Source: Elusimicrobia bacterium RIFCSPLOWO2_02_FULL_39_32 (GTDB taxonomy: Bacteria; Elusimicrobiota; Elusimicrobia; 2-02-FULL-39-32). From it: a DNA stretch of 64,000 bases. Below the pieces are notes generated by a model. The model made no database searches. It saw only the letters and a list, made by a program, of their open reading frames with translations, and was not told the origin of the DNA. Positions 15,084 to 24,680 of this stretch are shown one piece after another. Each line of letters begins with the position of its first letter. The first letter of the stretch is position 1. The stretch spans positions 62,001 to 126,000 of the forward strand of contig MGUU01000016.1 in the NCBI GenBank assembly GCA_001800135.1, in the 5' to 3' direction. A program made the translations under genes and the position numbers.

Positions 15084-15805
15084 ATTTTTTCACTAGACTT
15101 TTGCGCAAGAATCAGGATGTGCCTTGATCCATACTTTCCTAAAAGCCTGGCTGGCATTCGTAAAATTTTAGCAATTGTAATTGAAGAAATCAGTTTCTTT
15201 ACCCAAGAAAAATTTCGTATCCCCTTAAACCATGATTCAAATTGATACCAGACACGATCATATAATGGATAAGTAAAAACAATTTCAAAATGGCTGGTTT
15301 CAATGAATTCAAGAAAACGATCAAAATCCTCAAGTTTTAAATAATCGCTAAAAAGACAAATCCCATCTTTTTTTAAGCTCCTATGAATTTCAGCAAGCGC
15401 TTTCTTTCTTTTTTCCTTTAGCACAAATTCATGAATCCCATCTGAAACTACAATTAAATCAAATGTCTCTTGCAAAAAAGGAAGCCCGGGCAGAGCTGCG
15501 ACTAAAAATTGAGCGTGAGAACTTGGGCAATTTAAACGGGCAGACTTTATTGCTAATGGAGATACATCAAATCCAATTAATCGTTTACTTAAAGGTAAAA
15601 GTTTTTGCGTAAGCTGACCAAGACTTGTGCCAATATCTAGAATATTTTCAAACTGTCCTTTAAAGCCAAAAAGAAGGTCTGGAATTTCCTCATGCCTTAA
15701 AATTTCAGCCCCTCTTGCGCGATAATTCCAAGGCTCTTTTTGCTCCGAATATATTTTTTGATAATAAGCGTTAGGATTAGATTTTTTTGTTTGAATATTA
15801 TTCAT
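15080..15805 (-). CDS. SAM-dependent class I methyltransferase
   Basis: A 241-residue methyltransferase with motif I ILDIGTSLGQLTQKL (SAM-binding glycines), acidic IGFDVSPLAIKSAR and motif IV FDLIVVSDGIHEF. Opening residues AYYQKIYSEQKEPWNYRAR resemble NodS-like methyltransferases. The substrate is unknown. It is coupled to the permease gene, which gives no specific hint. Confidence 0.8.
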   Translation of the reverse strand: MNNIQTKKSNPNAYYQKIYSEQKEPWNYRARGAEILRHEEIPDLLFGFKGQFENILDIGTSLGQLTQKLLPLSKRLIGFDVSPLAIKSARLNCPSSHAQFLVAALPGLPFLQETFDLIVVSDGIHEFVLKEKRKKALAEIHRSLKKDGICLFSDYLKLEDFDRFLEFIETSHFEIVFTYPLYDRVWYQFESWFKGIRNFSWVKKLISSITIAKILRMPARLLGKYGSRHILILAQKSSEKI

Positions 15806-15859
15806 GTTATATTAACGCGTCATTCATTTTTTTACCGAATTCAATTTTCTCATTTCCGG

Positions 15860-16936
15860 CTAGATCCAATTCTTAATGGGCAAGGATGGATTGACCTCTA
15901 AAGCTTCCTGATTCTTATCGTCATAAAATCCTTTTTTAAACTTATAATACCCTGTCAACGCTACCATGGCTCCATTGTCTGTGCTATAAGGCAAAGAAGG
16001 AAAATAAACTTTTAATTTATTATCTTTCCCATTTCTAATAAGCTCACTCCTTAAAAATGAATTTGCAGAAACACCGCCGCCCACTGCTATTTTTTTTAAA
16101 CCAAATTTTTTTGCCGCTAAAATAGTCTTTCTGACTAAAACTTCCACAACCGCAGACTGAAATGAAGCGCAAATATCCGCGACAGTCTTCAGCGGGAGAG
16201 GAGGAAATTCTATTTTTAAACCCCCTTTGTTCGCGCCGATATTCTTCTTCCCTATAAAAGAACCGCTTGAAACCCTTAAGTTTTGTAAAAAATAAAGTAC
16301 AGCGGTTTTTAACCCAGAAAAAGAAAAATCCCAAGAGCCGGGAAGATGAGCTCTTGGAAAAGGGATCGCTGCTGGGTTCCCTTTTTTTGCAAGCCGATCA
16401 ATGATGGGCCCGCCGGGATAATCTAATCCCAAACATTTTGCCACTTTGTCATAAGCTTCTCCCGCAGAATCATCTCTTGTTCTCCCTAAAACTTTATATT
16501 TCCCAAAATCTTCCACTAAAACTAAGTGGGTATGCCCTCCAGAAACAATCAATCCCATGAAAGGGGGTTTAAGCTCTTTGTGCTCTAAAAAAGAAGAATA
16601 CAAATGAGCTTCTAAATGATTGATGCCAACCACAGGCACATCCCAAACCCAGCCTAAGGCTTCAGCAGTCATTTTGCCAATCAATAAAGAGCCTACTAAT
16701 CCGGGTCCAATGGTGACTGCTATGCCATCTATTTTTTGATTTCCTTGAATCATTTGCTCCACAAGTTCATTGATCTTTTCTAAATGGGACCTTGAGGCAA
16801 TTTCTGGAACAACCCCTTTAAAAGTTTGATGGAGCTCGGTTTGAGAAAATATTGCATGCCTTACCAAATGGCCACCCTCCTTTATAAGAGCGCAAGAAGT
16901 TTCATCACAAGAAGTTTCAATGCCTAAGATCATCAT
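15860..16936 (-). CDS. tsaD: tRNA threonylcarbamoyl transferase TsaD
   Basis: Transfers threonylcarbamoyl to A37 of ANN-decoding tRNAs. It has GIETSCDETSCALI at the N-terminus, the metal motif NHLEAH, GLIVSGGHTHLVLV, DDSAGEAYDKVAKCLGL and GGVSANSFLR. At 358 residues it is slightly longer than usual because of a lysine-rich insert around 225-245. The start ATG at 16936 gives MMILGIETSC; the second Met may be the real one. TsaB, TsaC and TsaE are not in the window. Confidence 0.95.
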   Translation of the reverse strand: MMILGIETSCDETSCALIKEGGHLVRHAIFSQTELHQTFKGVVPEIASRSHLEKINELVEQMIQGNQKIDGIAVTIGPGLVGSLLIGKMTAEALGWVWDVPVVGINHLEAHLYSSFLEHKELKPPFMGLIVSGGHTHLVLVEDFGKYKVLGRTRDDSAGEAYDKVAKCLGLDYPGGPIIDRLAKKGNPAAIPFPRAHLPGSWDFSFSGLKTAVLYFLQNLRVSSGSFIGKKNIGANKGGLKIEFPPLPLKTVADICASFQSAVVEVLVRKTILAAKKFGLKKIAVGGGVSANSFLRSELIRNGKDNKLKVYFPSLPYSTDNGAMVALTGYYKFKKGFYDDKNQEALEVNPSLPIKNWI

Positions 16937-17010
16937 CTTGATTTTAGAATTTGAGCGAGCCCTTTTCCCTTAACCGAGATTGTGCATTAGGAAATTTTTG
17001 GATTTCTCTA

Positions 17011-18138
17011 CTACTGAATAAGTTGAGATAGGTAAACAAATTCAATCCCCTCTTTTTTAAATTCTGGAATCTTATTCTTTAATGTTTCAACCAGAACTTT
17101 TCTTTGGCAATGCCCGATGGCGCTGGCGCTTCCATTTTTCAAAGCTAAAGATTTAAGAAGTTCCAACTGTTTTTGGATATAGTTTGTTTGATCTTCATTA
17201 TCTAAAAAAATGTCATTCACCAAAAGTTTTAATTCTATTTTACCCGCGATCTTATTGCTCACTATTTTCTGAGTGGTTCTGGAATCGAAAAAAAATAGTT
17301 TCATCTCTTTTATAGATTCTAAAAGGGCGCGCATGGCCCTGGGATCTCCTGTAAAGCGGGAACCCATATGATTAGAAACCCCTTTTGCAAAAGGAACAGA
17401 GCTAAAATTTTTTTTCATCTTTTCTTTAATTTCTCTATCGCTCATCTTATTGAAGAGAGCTGCGGCCCCGGGGTCGTTATGAGCTAAGTCTTCAGGCTCC
17501 ATGGGTTGATGCACAATAATCTCATCCCCGTTTTTGACGATTTTTTCTGAAACTGCTTTAGAAAGTTTTTCTCCGGGCAAAACCGCATAAGTGATGGGTA
17601 TCCCTAAACTAAAAAAATCCTCTAAACTTTTTAAATCCCTATCTCTTCCTCCCACATCATCAATCACAAGCGCTACTTTCGCAGGTGGAATCTCTTTTAA
17701 AAATAATCGAAGCCTTTGAAAGACTTGTTCCTTTCTGCCATATTCCAAAATTAATTGATGAGGCAATCGCTTTTGGCTCAACAATTGCATTTTAAATTGA
17801 GACTGAATTGGCTCAATTTTTTGAATTAGATGTTTTAAGGAGAAGTTAAGAGGGAGAAGGAACTCTCTATCAGTTTCTATCCAACTTGTAGAAAGAGGAC
17901 GAAATTTTTTTTGCTCTTTTCTTACAACTTTACGAACGGTACTATCTTTTATCCCAAATTCACTTAAGCTTTTGTTTAAAGCGCTCTCAAACTCGCCTGA
18001 AAGTTTAGACTGATCGTTTAAAACCCCGGTTTTGTAATAACGCCAACCATAAAAGCTAAAAAGAACTAAAAATAATAAAAATAGTAAACTGGTGAAACCA
18101 TCTAAAACGCCTTTACTAGCTTTGGCGTAAATTTTCAT
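17011..18138 (-). CDS. Divergent polysaccharide deacetylase (YibQ-like)
   Basis: A 375-residue protein with an N-terminal membrane anchor (residues 15-33) and a C-terminal divergent polysaccharide deacetylase domain: VALVIDDVGGRDRDLKSLED, ITYAVLPGEKLS, IIVHQPMEP, GVSNHMGSRFTGD and FFFDSRTT. In this family the domain lies in the periplasm and follows envC and ctpA genes, exactly as here (stop and start of ctpA are adjacent). It probably trims or modifies envelope polysaccharide, with activity unproven in the family. Confidence 0.88.
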   Translation of the reverse strand: MKIYAKASKGVLDGFTSLLFLLFLVLFSFYGWRYYKTGVLNDQSKLSGEFESALNKSLSEFGIKDSTVRKVVRKEQKKFRPLSTSWIETDREFLLPLNFSLKHLIQKIEPIQSQFKMQLLSQKRLPHQLILEYGRKEQVFQRLRLFLKEIPPAKVALVIDDVGGRDRDLKSLEDFFSLGIPITYAVLPGEKLSKAVSEKIVKNGDEIIVHQPMEPEDLAHNDPGAAALFNKMSDREIKEKMKKNFSSVPFAKGVSNHMGSRFTGDPRAMRALLESIKEMKLFFFDSRTTQKIVSNKIAGKIELKLLVNDIFLDNEDQTNYIQKQLELLKSLALKNGSASAIGHCQRKVLVETLKNKIPEFKKEGIEFVYLSQLIQ

Positions 18139-19419
18139 TTAGGGAGATGGGTTCAGCAAAGCTCTGGCCTTTAAAAATTCCATTGCGCGTCTTAAAGCAA
18201 TATCCTCAACCTGTTCTTCTTTTTTAATAACAGATCTTGGCGCTCGATCCTTTCCATAAATCTCTTCCTGCTGGCGCCTAATCTTTATTTCCATTTCTCT
18301 GGGTAGTTCCACCAAAATATCCGGCGCAATTCCTCCCTTTCCATTTTTTTCATCTCTTTGAATGGCTCTTCCCGCAGGGGTATAGTACTTTGCAGTGGTT
18401 AAACGCAACCCAGAACCATCTGATAGTGGAATGACAGATTGAACTGAAGCTTTTCCAAAAGTCGTGGTTCCAAGAATTAAAGCCCGATGGTGATCCTGCA
18501 ATGCTCCAGCCACAATTTCTGAGCCAGAAGCAGAACCGCCATTCACTAGCACAACCAATGGAAGTTTTGCGTAAGGGGATTGGGGATCAGCCTTATATTC
18601 TACTCTATTAGCTTTTCTTCCTTCCGTATATACAATTAACTTTTGGTCTCCAATAAAACTTTTTACTACGTTTACCGCCACATTCAAAAGTCCTCCAGGA
18701 TTATATCTTAGATCTAAAACCAAAGCCTCCATCCCTTCGTTTAGCAGGTTCTGAATCGCTCTATTCATGTCCTTATCTGTTTTAGCGCTAAATTCAATCA
18801 ACTGCAGATAACCTATTTTACCCTCCACCATACGACTCCTTACAGACTCAATCTTAATAATCTCACGAATTAAAGAGATCTCCAGCGGCTCTTTTAGACC
18901 TTCATGCACAATACTGATCTTAACTATGGTGCCGGGCTGACCTCTTAATTTCCTAACAGCATCTTGTAAACTAATCCCCTGCGTGCTCACCCCTTCAATT
19001 TTGACAATTTTGTCTCCGGGAAGAATCCCTGCTCTATAAGCCGGGGTATCTGGAATAGGGGTCATCACTGTAAGCCATTCATCCCGAATTTCTATCCGAA
19101 TCCCAAGCCCGCCAAACTGTCCTTCAGTTTCTGTCTGCATCTCCTTATGCGATTCTGGCTCTAAAAATTGGCTAAAAGGATCTAAAGTTCTCACCATCCC
19201 ATGAGCAGCTCCATTCAAAAGATCCTTAGCATTTTTTTCCTCTACATAGTGTTGTTGAATATAATCAAAAACTTCTATTAAAATTTTAAGCTGTTCTAAA
19301 GTCTTATCAACATTGGAAGTTGCCGCTTTTAGAGTTGAGATTTTATCGCTAGAGAATAGTCCCAATGAAACAAATAGTAAAACAGTTAAGATTATTTTTC
19401 TCCGTCCAAATTTTCTCAT
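18139..19419 (-). CDS. ctpA: C-terminal processing serine protease, S41 family
   Basis: A 426-residue periplasmic protease. It starts with a signal segment (residues 9-24), a PDZ domain GGLGIRIEIRDEWLTVMTPI...AGILPGDKIV at about 95-185, and the S41 core with the Ser in NGGSASGSEIVAGAL and the Lys in TTTFGKASVQSV. Such proteases process murein hydrolases or other exported proteins at their C-termini. It lies between the EnvC-like and YibQ-like genes, with 23 bp and 0 bp gaps, in what looks like one division/envelope operon. Confidence 0.93.
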   Translation of the reverse strand: MRKFGRRKIILTVLLFVSLGLFSSDKISTLKAATSNVDKTLEQLKILIEVFDYIQQHYVEEKNAKDLLNGAAHGMVRTLDPFSQFLEPESHKEMQTETEGQFGGLGIRIEIRDEWLTVMTPIPDTPAYRAGILPGDKIVKIEGVSTQGISLQDAVRKLRGQPGTIVKISIVHEGLKEPLEISLIREIIKIESVRSRMVEGKIGYLQLIEFSAKTDKDMNRAIQNLLNEGMEALVLDLRYNPGGLLNVAVNVVKSFIGDQKLIVYTEGRKANRVEYKADPQSPYAKLPLVVLVNGGSASGSEIVAGALQDHHRALILGTTTFGKASVQSVIPLSDGSGLRLTTAKYYTPAGRAIQRDEKNGKGGIAPDILVELPREMEIKIRRQQEEIYGKDRAPRSVIKKEEQVEDIALRRAMEFLKARALLNPSP

Positions 19420-19442
19420 TTTTTTTTAGCTCCTTAAAAGTA

Positions 19443-20666
19443 TTATCTGGATTTTAGCCAAAGCAATGGATCTTGCGCTTCCCCATGGCTTCTTAATTCA
19501 AAATAAATTTGAGAATTCTCTTGCCCAAAAGCTTTTCCCACGATTTCCCCAACGCTCACCCTATGTCCTTCCTTTACTAAGATTTCTCCTAAGTTCCCAT
19601 AAATAGAATAAAATTCTCCTCCATGATCTACGACCACTGTTTTTCCATAAGAACGAAAGTTAGAAGAAAAAATAACTTGACCTTTTTCAATGGCCCGCAC
19701 TAAATTTGAGCTTGAACTGTTTATTTTAATCCCATTGTTAATAATAAGCACATCTAATTCTTTATCTCTATGCCTACCAAAGGGAGAAACTACGCGACCT
19801 TCAACGGGCCAGCTTAAAAACCCTTTTTTTCCTATAAAAGATTTTTTTAGACTTTCATCCTCTTTCTTTTCTGATAAACTCCTTTCCTTCTTTTTTATAA
19901 GATCAAAAATCAATTTTTCCAAGGCAATGGAATTCTCCTCAAGTTTCTCCCGCTCTTTTTCTAAAGCGATCCTCCTTTCTTTTTTAGAAAGAACTATTTT
20001 ACTTTTCTCTATTTTTAGCTCTTTTTTCTTTTCTATTTGGAGCGCGACTTTTTTTTCAAGCAAAGAAAGATTTTTCTTTTCTACCACTATCTTTTTTTGC
20101 GTTTTAAAAGATAAATCCCTTTCTTTTTCAGCGCTTTGCATGTTCAAATTTTCCCGGCTTATTGAAGCCTTTAGCGCCCAGTTCTCTAATGGACGCATTT
20201 TTAGCCGTTGAGGATAGACCATGGTAATATGCAGATTCCTTAAATCCGCAAGCAAGAGCTCTTCCCATTTTTCTTTTTCTTCTTTAAAAACTAAAGTTTT
20301 CTTTTCAAATTTTTTTATTCGAAAAGCCGCCTGGTTAATTTTATAGTCAATCTCCTTCTTATGTATTGTGGATTTCTTAATTTCAGATTCTATTTTTTTA
20401 ATTTTAGAAGAAAGCTCTTTTTCTTCTTGCTGAGATTTTTCTCCCTCTTTTTTTAGCTCCTCCATTCTGGTTTTTAATTTTTTTAATTCTTCCTGATTCT
20501 TATCAATCTTTTTATCCAAACTTTTCAGGGAAACAGCGCTCAATGAGCTTGAAAAGCATGCAAAGAATATTAATGCCAAAAAAACATTTACTCTAAAGTG
20601 TTTAGTTCTGCCCCACCCTCTCCCCAAATGTCGCATTAGAAAATGAAAACTTCCAGCGCTAATCAT
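19443..20666 (-). CDS. EnvC-like murein hydrolase activator (coiled coil plus degenerate LytM)
   Basis: A 407-residue exported protein: signal-like segment near 25-45, a long coiled coil (about 48-265, very rich in Lys/Glu) and a C-terminal M23/LytM fold from LSWPVEGRVVSPFG. The zinc residues of active LytM enzymes are missing: the H-x-x-x-D site reads DVLIINNGIKI and the HxH site reads YSIYGNL. It thus resembles EnvC, which activates amidases rather than cutting peptidoglycan itself. It overlaps the ftsX stop codon (ATGA), matching the FtsEX-EnvC partnership. Confidence 0.85.
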   Translation of the reverse strand: MISAGSFHFLMRHLGRGWGRTKHFRVNVFLALIFFACFSSSLSAVSLKSLDKKIDKNQEELKKLKTRMEELKKEGEKSQQEEKELSSKIKKIESEIKKSTIHKKEIDYKINQAAFRIKKFEKKTLVFKEEKEKWEELLLADLRNLHITMVYPQRLKMRPLENWALKASISRENLNMQSAEKERDLSFKTQKKIVVEKKNLSLLEKKVALQIEKKKELKIEKSKIVLSKKERRIALEKEREKLEENSIALEKLIFDLIKKKERSLSEKKEDESLKKSFIGKKGFLSWPVEGRVVSPFGRHRDKELDVLIINNGIKINSSSSNLVRAIEKGQVIFSSNFRSYGKTVVVDHGGEFYSIYGNLGEILVKEGHRVSVGEIVGKAFGQENSQIYFELRSHGEAQDPLLWLKSR

Positions 20667-21526
20667 TTCCTTTCCTTAATAGAAAAATTAAAAATAATAA
20701 AATGAATCGCTGTGGCAAAAAGAAGCTGAAAAAGGAAAGTTTTTTGAACTGCCACTTCCCAAGCAGCGCTTTCTGGAAAAAAAGAATAAGATAAAACAAC
20801 GCAATAAAGGAGGGCGCTTATGATTCCAGCTAAAAAGCCAGAGAGCAGCAATGAAAAACCTTGCTTTATAAAATTTAACTTGTTTTGAGAATTGATTCCT
20901 TCAATGTAAAAAAATCTTGAAATTGCATATAATAAAAAACCAAGCATAAGAAAACTACCAATAAAAAACAGTTGCTCCATCCATTTTAAATAATTCTTTA
21001 AAGCATAAACTAAAGACCACCGCTCCTTATCATAATGAATTTCTGACACAATCCTTCTTTTAGGCTCTCCCAATTCAAGCGATTCTATCTTGGCTATTAA
21101 ATCCTGTAAAAAAAGATGATCCCAGCGCATTAAATGAAGATCATAACTCCAAGGCAAAAAATCTTTTTCTTTTAACCATGATGGGTCAAACCTTAAATCC
21201 GACAAAAGACTAAGTTTGCCAGCCGCCTCTTCAGGGGAAGTAGAAATGACTTCTTTAACACCATCTAAAGATTTTAGTTTCATTTCCAATTCCTTGGCCC
21301 CAGTTAAATCTAATTCTGCTTCTGAAAAAACCTCCAAGACCAATGCATTTTTATGAGAAAGGTATATTTCTTTTCCATCTTGTTTTATTTTTAATAGCGC
21401 TGCCGCAAAAAAGGTAAGGAAAATGGAAAATAGCAACAATTTCCATTCCAACTTTAAACAGTTTAAAAAATAACTTTTTTCACTCATTTTAAATTGTTGA
21501 GAAACTTCAAAAAAATTCTTTTTCAT
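20663..21526 (-). CDS. ftsX: Cell division protein FtsX
   Basis: A 287-residue FtsX: cytoplasmic N-tail, first helix (about 28-46), a periplasmic loop with LEVFSEAELDLTGAKELEMKL and LDGVKEVISTSPEEA, then three more helices after residue 175. FtsX with the ATPase FtsE transmits signals to EnvC-like activators at the septum. FtsE is not adjacent; glgA is upstream instead with a 4-nt overlap. So FtsE must be encoded elsewhere or FtsX acts without it. Confidence 0.85.
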   Translation of the reverse strand: MKKNFFEVSQQFKMSEKSYFLNCLKLEWKLLLFSIFLTFFAAALLKIKQDGKEIYLSHKNALVLEVFSEAELDLTGAKELEMKLKSLDGVKEVISTSPEEAAGKLSLLSDLRFDPSWLKEKDFLPWSYDLHLMRWDHLFLQDLIAKIESLELGEPKRRIVSEIHYDKERWSLVYALKNYLKWMEQLFFIGSFLMLGFLLYAISRFFYIEGINSQNKLNFIKQGFSLLLSGFLAGIISALLYCVVLSYSFFPESAAWEVAVQKTFLFQLLFATAIHFIIFNFSIKERK

Positions 21527-23010
21527 TTTACAACATTTTCAAATAATTCTGCATATTTTTTGGCGGAAGCGCCCCAAGAAAAATCCTCTTTCATCGCATT
21601 CTTCACAAGTTGTCCCCATTGCTTTTTATTTCGATAAATGGCGGCGGCTCTTAAAATTTCAGCCTCTATCGCTTCATTTGAAATCTCTTTGGCAAGAAAT
21701 CCGTTCCCCTCTTTACTGGCAGGATCCCATTCTTTAACGGAATCCAAGAGACCACCGGTTGGCGTAGCAATGGGACTGGTTCCATATTTCATGGAGATCA
21801 TCTGGCTTAAACCGCAGGGCTCAAACTCTGAAGGCATGAGAAAAAAATCTGATCCAGCGTAAATTTTATGCGCTAACTCAGGACTAAAATTAAAATGCAC
21901 GGCAAATTCTTTTGGGAACTTTTTTGCAAGCAGGTGAAGGCTTTGCTGAATTTTTTTATCCCCCACCCCTAAAAGCGCCCATTGGAAAGAGCCTTTTTTT
22001 CTTAAATCCATCACTATCTTTTCAAGCCGATGCAATCCTTTTTGAGGGTCCAGCCTGGAAACAATCCCTATTAGAGGAACGCTTTTTTTTTGAGGCAGCT
22101 TAAAATTTTTTTGCAAATCCTCTTTACATCGCATTTTATGATCTAAAAAATTTCTTATTTTAAGAGAATAATTTTTACAAATAAAAGGATCTTTAGCTGG
22201 ATCCCACAAATTATAATCCAATCCATTCAAAATTCCAACCAGGTCAGAAGCTCTAGTGTTCAGAATGCCTTCCATGCCTCGTCCAAAATGATGGTCTTGT
22301 CTGATCTCTTTAGCATAGGTTGGGCTAACAGTAGTTACTTTATCAGCATAGACAATTCCTGCTTTTAAAAAACTTACCTTCCCATAATATTCACATTTTT
22401 CTGAAACGAATTCTTCCCAACCCAATCCTGTAAGATTAAATGTTTCTTTTGGGAATAACCCTTGGTAGGCGATGTTATGAATTGTAAAAACCGTCTTGGT
22501 TTTAGAAAAAAACGGATCGTTTGCGTACAAGGTTTTTAAATACGCGGGAACCATGCCTGTTTGCCAATCATGGCAGTGGAGGATGTCTGGCTTGAAACCA
22601 ATCTGTTTAGCCAACTCAAACAGAGCCTTAGATAAAAATATAAAACGCTCATCATTGTCTTCAAAATCTCCAAACTCATCCTGATAAAGGTTAGAACGAT
22701 GAAAATATTTATTATTTTCAATAAAATAATAAACAATGTTTTTAGAACCTTTTTTTTTCTTTTGCTTTAAACGCCAGACCGCGCCTTCCTCAATCTTCTT
22801 GCCAACTGGAACTTGGAGTCTTCCTGGAAGAAGTTCCATTGGAACTTTTTTTTCAGCAATTTGAGAATATTTAGGTAAAACTTGAACTACGCTATACGCA
22901 TTTAAACTTTTAAAACTTGCTAAAGCGCTTGGCAAACTTCCAAAAACATCTGCCAAGCCGCCTGTTTTTACAAAAGGCTCGCCTTCAGAGGCAACAGTTA
23001 AAATATTCAA
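21523..23010 (-). CDS. glgA: Glycogen synthase, GT5 family
   Basis: Transfers glucose from ADP-glucose (or UDP-glucose) to a growing alpha-1,4-glucan. The 495-residue protein has the GT5 start ILTVASEGEPFVKTGGLADVFGSLP with the ADP-glucose-binding KTGGL, HCHDWQTGMVPAYL, HNIAYQG and the C-terminal FFLMPSEFEPCGLSQMISMKYGT. It overlaps galT by 4 nt and so may be made with it, linking hexose-1-phosphate exchange to storage glucan. Confidence 0.95.
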   Translation of the reverse strand: MNILTVASEGEPFVKTGGLADVFGSLPSALASFKSLNAYSVVQVLPKYSQIAEKKVPMELLPGRLQVPVGKKIEEGAVWRLKQKKKKGSKNIVYYFIENNKYFHRSNLYQDEFGDFEDNDERFIFLSKALFELAKQIGFKPDILHCHDWQTGMVPAYLKTLYANDPFFSKTKTVFTIHNIAYQGLFPKETFNLTGLGWEEFVSEKCEYYGKVSFLKAGIVYADKVTTVSPTYAKEIRQDHHFGRGMEGILNTRASDLVGILNGLDYNLWDPAKDPFICKNYSLKIRNFLDHKMRCKEDLQKNFKLPQKKSVPLIGIVSRLDPQKGLHRLEKIVMDLRKKGSFQWALLGVGDKKIQQSLHLLAKKFPKEFAVHFNFSPELAHKIYAGSDFFLMPSEFEPCGLSQMISMKYGTSPIATPTGGLLDSVKEWDPASKEGNGFLAKEISNEAIEAEILRAAAIYRNKKQWGQLVKNAMKEDFSWGASAKKYAELFENVVK

Positions 23011-24011
23011 TCTGCTTCTTTAAGAAACTGCGCTGCCTCTTCTGGGGGAGTGGGATTAATATAAAAACCTGTTCCCCATTCAAACCCTGCAATTTTAGAA
23101 AGTTTAGGAATCACTTCCATATGCCAATGATAGTGAGGTAAGGGAGGATCTTTTAAAGGTGAGTTGTGGATAATATAGTTATAAGCCGGGTCGTCCAAAA
23201 CAATTTTAATTTTCTTTAAGATCTTCTTTAATATCTTTGATAAATCCAGAGCTTCGCTTTTTTGCAAATCTTCAAAATGAGAATCATGCGCTTTTGGCAA
23301 AATCCAGGTTTCAAATGGAAACCGCGCCGCATAAGGCTCAAAAGCCACAAAACGGTCATTTTCCGCAACCACTCTCACATTAGAATCCATTTCCTGAATA
23401 ATCATGTCGCAAAAAATACATCTTTCTTTATAATCAAAATACTGTTTGCCTCCCAAAATTTCCTGACGCACCCGCACAGGCACCATGGGAGTTGCAATCA
23501 GCTGTGAATGGGGATGAGTTAAGCTCGCCCCAGCAGCAGCTCCTTTATTTTTAAAAATAAGAATATATTCAAAACGCGTATCCCGCCTTAAATCTATGAT
23601 TCTATCTCTATAGGCCCAAAGGACATCTTCTACTCTATGGTCATCCATCTCACAGAGCTCTTCTTTATGGTTTGGGGTTTCAATCAAAACTTCGTGCGCT
23701 CCTATCCCATTCATTTTGTCATACATCCCATCCCCTTTACGGTCAATGCCCCCTTCAATTTGAAGCACTGGAAACTTATTTGGCACCCCTCTTATCCTCC
23801 AGCCTGGCTTGTTTTTTTCCCGTCCATGCTCTCCATAAGCGATAATTTCTGGAGGGGTTTTATCTTCATTGCCAACGCAGAATGGACAAAGTCTGGCAAT
23901 GTCTGGCTCTGGCTCCTTGCTAAAATCAGTAGGTCTTTTTCCTCTTTCTGTGGAAATAATGACCCATCGTCCAATGACAGGATCTTTTCTTAATTCAGGC
24001 ATTTTGTTCAC
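23007..24011 (-). CDS. galT: Galactose-1-phosphate uridylyltransferase
   Basis: A 334-residue HIT-superfamily enzyme of the Leloir pathway. It starts MPELRKDPVIGRWVIISTER, has zinc cysteines CPFCVGNE and CIFCDM, the catalytic HPHSQLIATP (His-x-His) and the C-terminal PLPHYHWHMEVIPKL. It could equally be the closely related UDP-glucose/ADP-glucose-hexose-1-phosphate form. The first Met at 24011 overlaps the scpB end by 17 bp; MPELRKDP (Met 4) is a possible start. Confidence 0.92.
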   Translation of the reverse strand: MNKMPELRKDPVIGRWVIISTERGKRPTDFSKEPEPDIARLCPFCVGNEDKTPPEIIAYGEHGREKNKPGWRIRGVPNKFPVLQIEGGIDRKGDGMYDKMNGIGAHEVLIETPNHKEELCEMDDHRVEDVLWAYRDRIIDLRRDTRFEYILIFKNKGAAAGASLTHPHSQLIATPMVPVRVRQEILGGKQYFDYKERCIFCDMIIQEMDSNVRVVAENDRFVAFEPYAARFPFETWILPKAHDSHFEDLQKSEALDLSKILKKILKKIKIVLDDPAYNYIIHNSPLKDPPLPHYHWHMEVIPKLSKIAGFEWGTGFYINPTPPEEAAQFLKEAD

Positions 24012-24639
24012 TTCCTTTCTCTATCTGGGATTGAGATACAGGCGCTGGTTCACTCTCCGGTGTAATCTCTTCAACAGGTAAATCTCTACTGCCGCTATCA
24101 TTTTGTTCCTCTCTTTCCTGCTCTTTGGCTAAATCTTCCAAAGAAGGAAGTTCAGATATTTTCCATAAGTTAAAATGGCGCAAAAATTCTGCAGTGGTTC
24201 CATAAAGCAAGGGCCTGCCCACGCTCTCTTTTCTGCCTGCAATTTTTACCAATTTTCTTTCTAAAAGGGTCTCTAAAACTCCAATCACTTCTACCCCCCT
24301 TATTTCTTCAATCTCAGCTCGGGTAATAGGTTGTTTATAAGCTACAATCGAAAGGGTTTCAAGAGCGGATTGTGAAAGGCGAAATGTGGTTTGCTCTTTA
24401 AAAAGTTTTTTAACCCAGTAACTAAAACCCGGACAAGTTCCTAATTGATAACCTTCCGCCACCTCTACAATTTGAAGAGCGCTTTTACGATTAGCAAAAT
24501 CATTCTTTATCTCTGCCAACAGTTCCAAAATTTGGTTTTGCGTTTCTCCCACAATGTCGCACAACTCTATCAGGGTTAAAGGCCTGATAGTCACAAATAA
24601 TAGGGCCTCTAGGACGCTCTTAATTTTTTCTTTATCCAA
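23995..24639 (-). CDS. scpB: Segregation and condensation protein B
   Basis: A 214-residue ScpB with two winged helices: VLEALLFVTIRPLTLIELCDIVG, LSQSALETLSIVAYKQPITR and AEIEEIRGV, then GRPLLYGTTAEFLRHFNL. ScpB forms the SMC-ScpAB condensin with ScpA, coded 41 bp upstream. The acidic C-terminal tail (about 175-214) is low complexity. Confidence 0.95.
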   Translation of the reverse strand: MDKEKIKSVLEALLFVTIRPLTLIELCDIVGETQNQILELLAEIKNDFANRKSALQIVEVAEGYQLGTCPGFSYWVKKLFKEQTTFRLSQSALETLSIVAYKQPITRAEIEEIRGVEVIGVLETLLERKLVKIAGRKESVGRPLLYGTTAEFLRHFNLWKISELPSLEDLAKEQEREEQNDSGSRDLPVEEITPESEPAPVSQSQIEKGSEQNA

Positions 24640-24680
24640 TGGTTTCTCCTTCCTCTTTAAACTTTATCCAGAACTTATTT

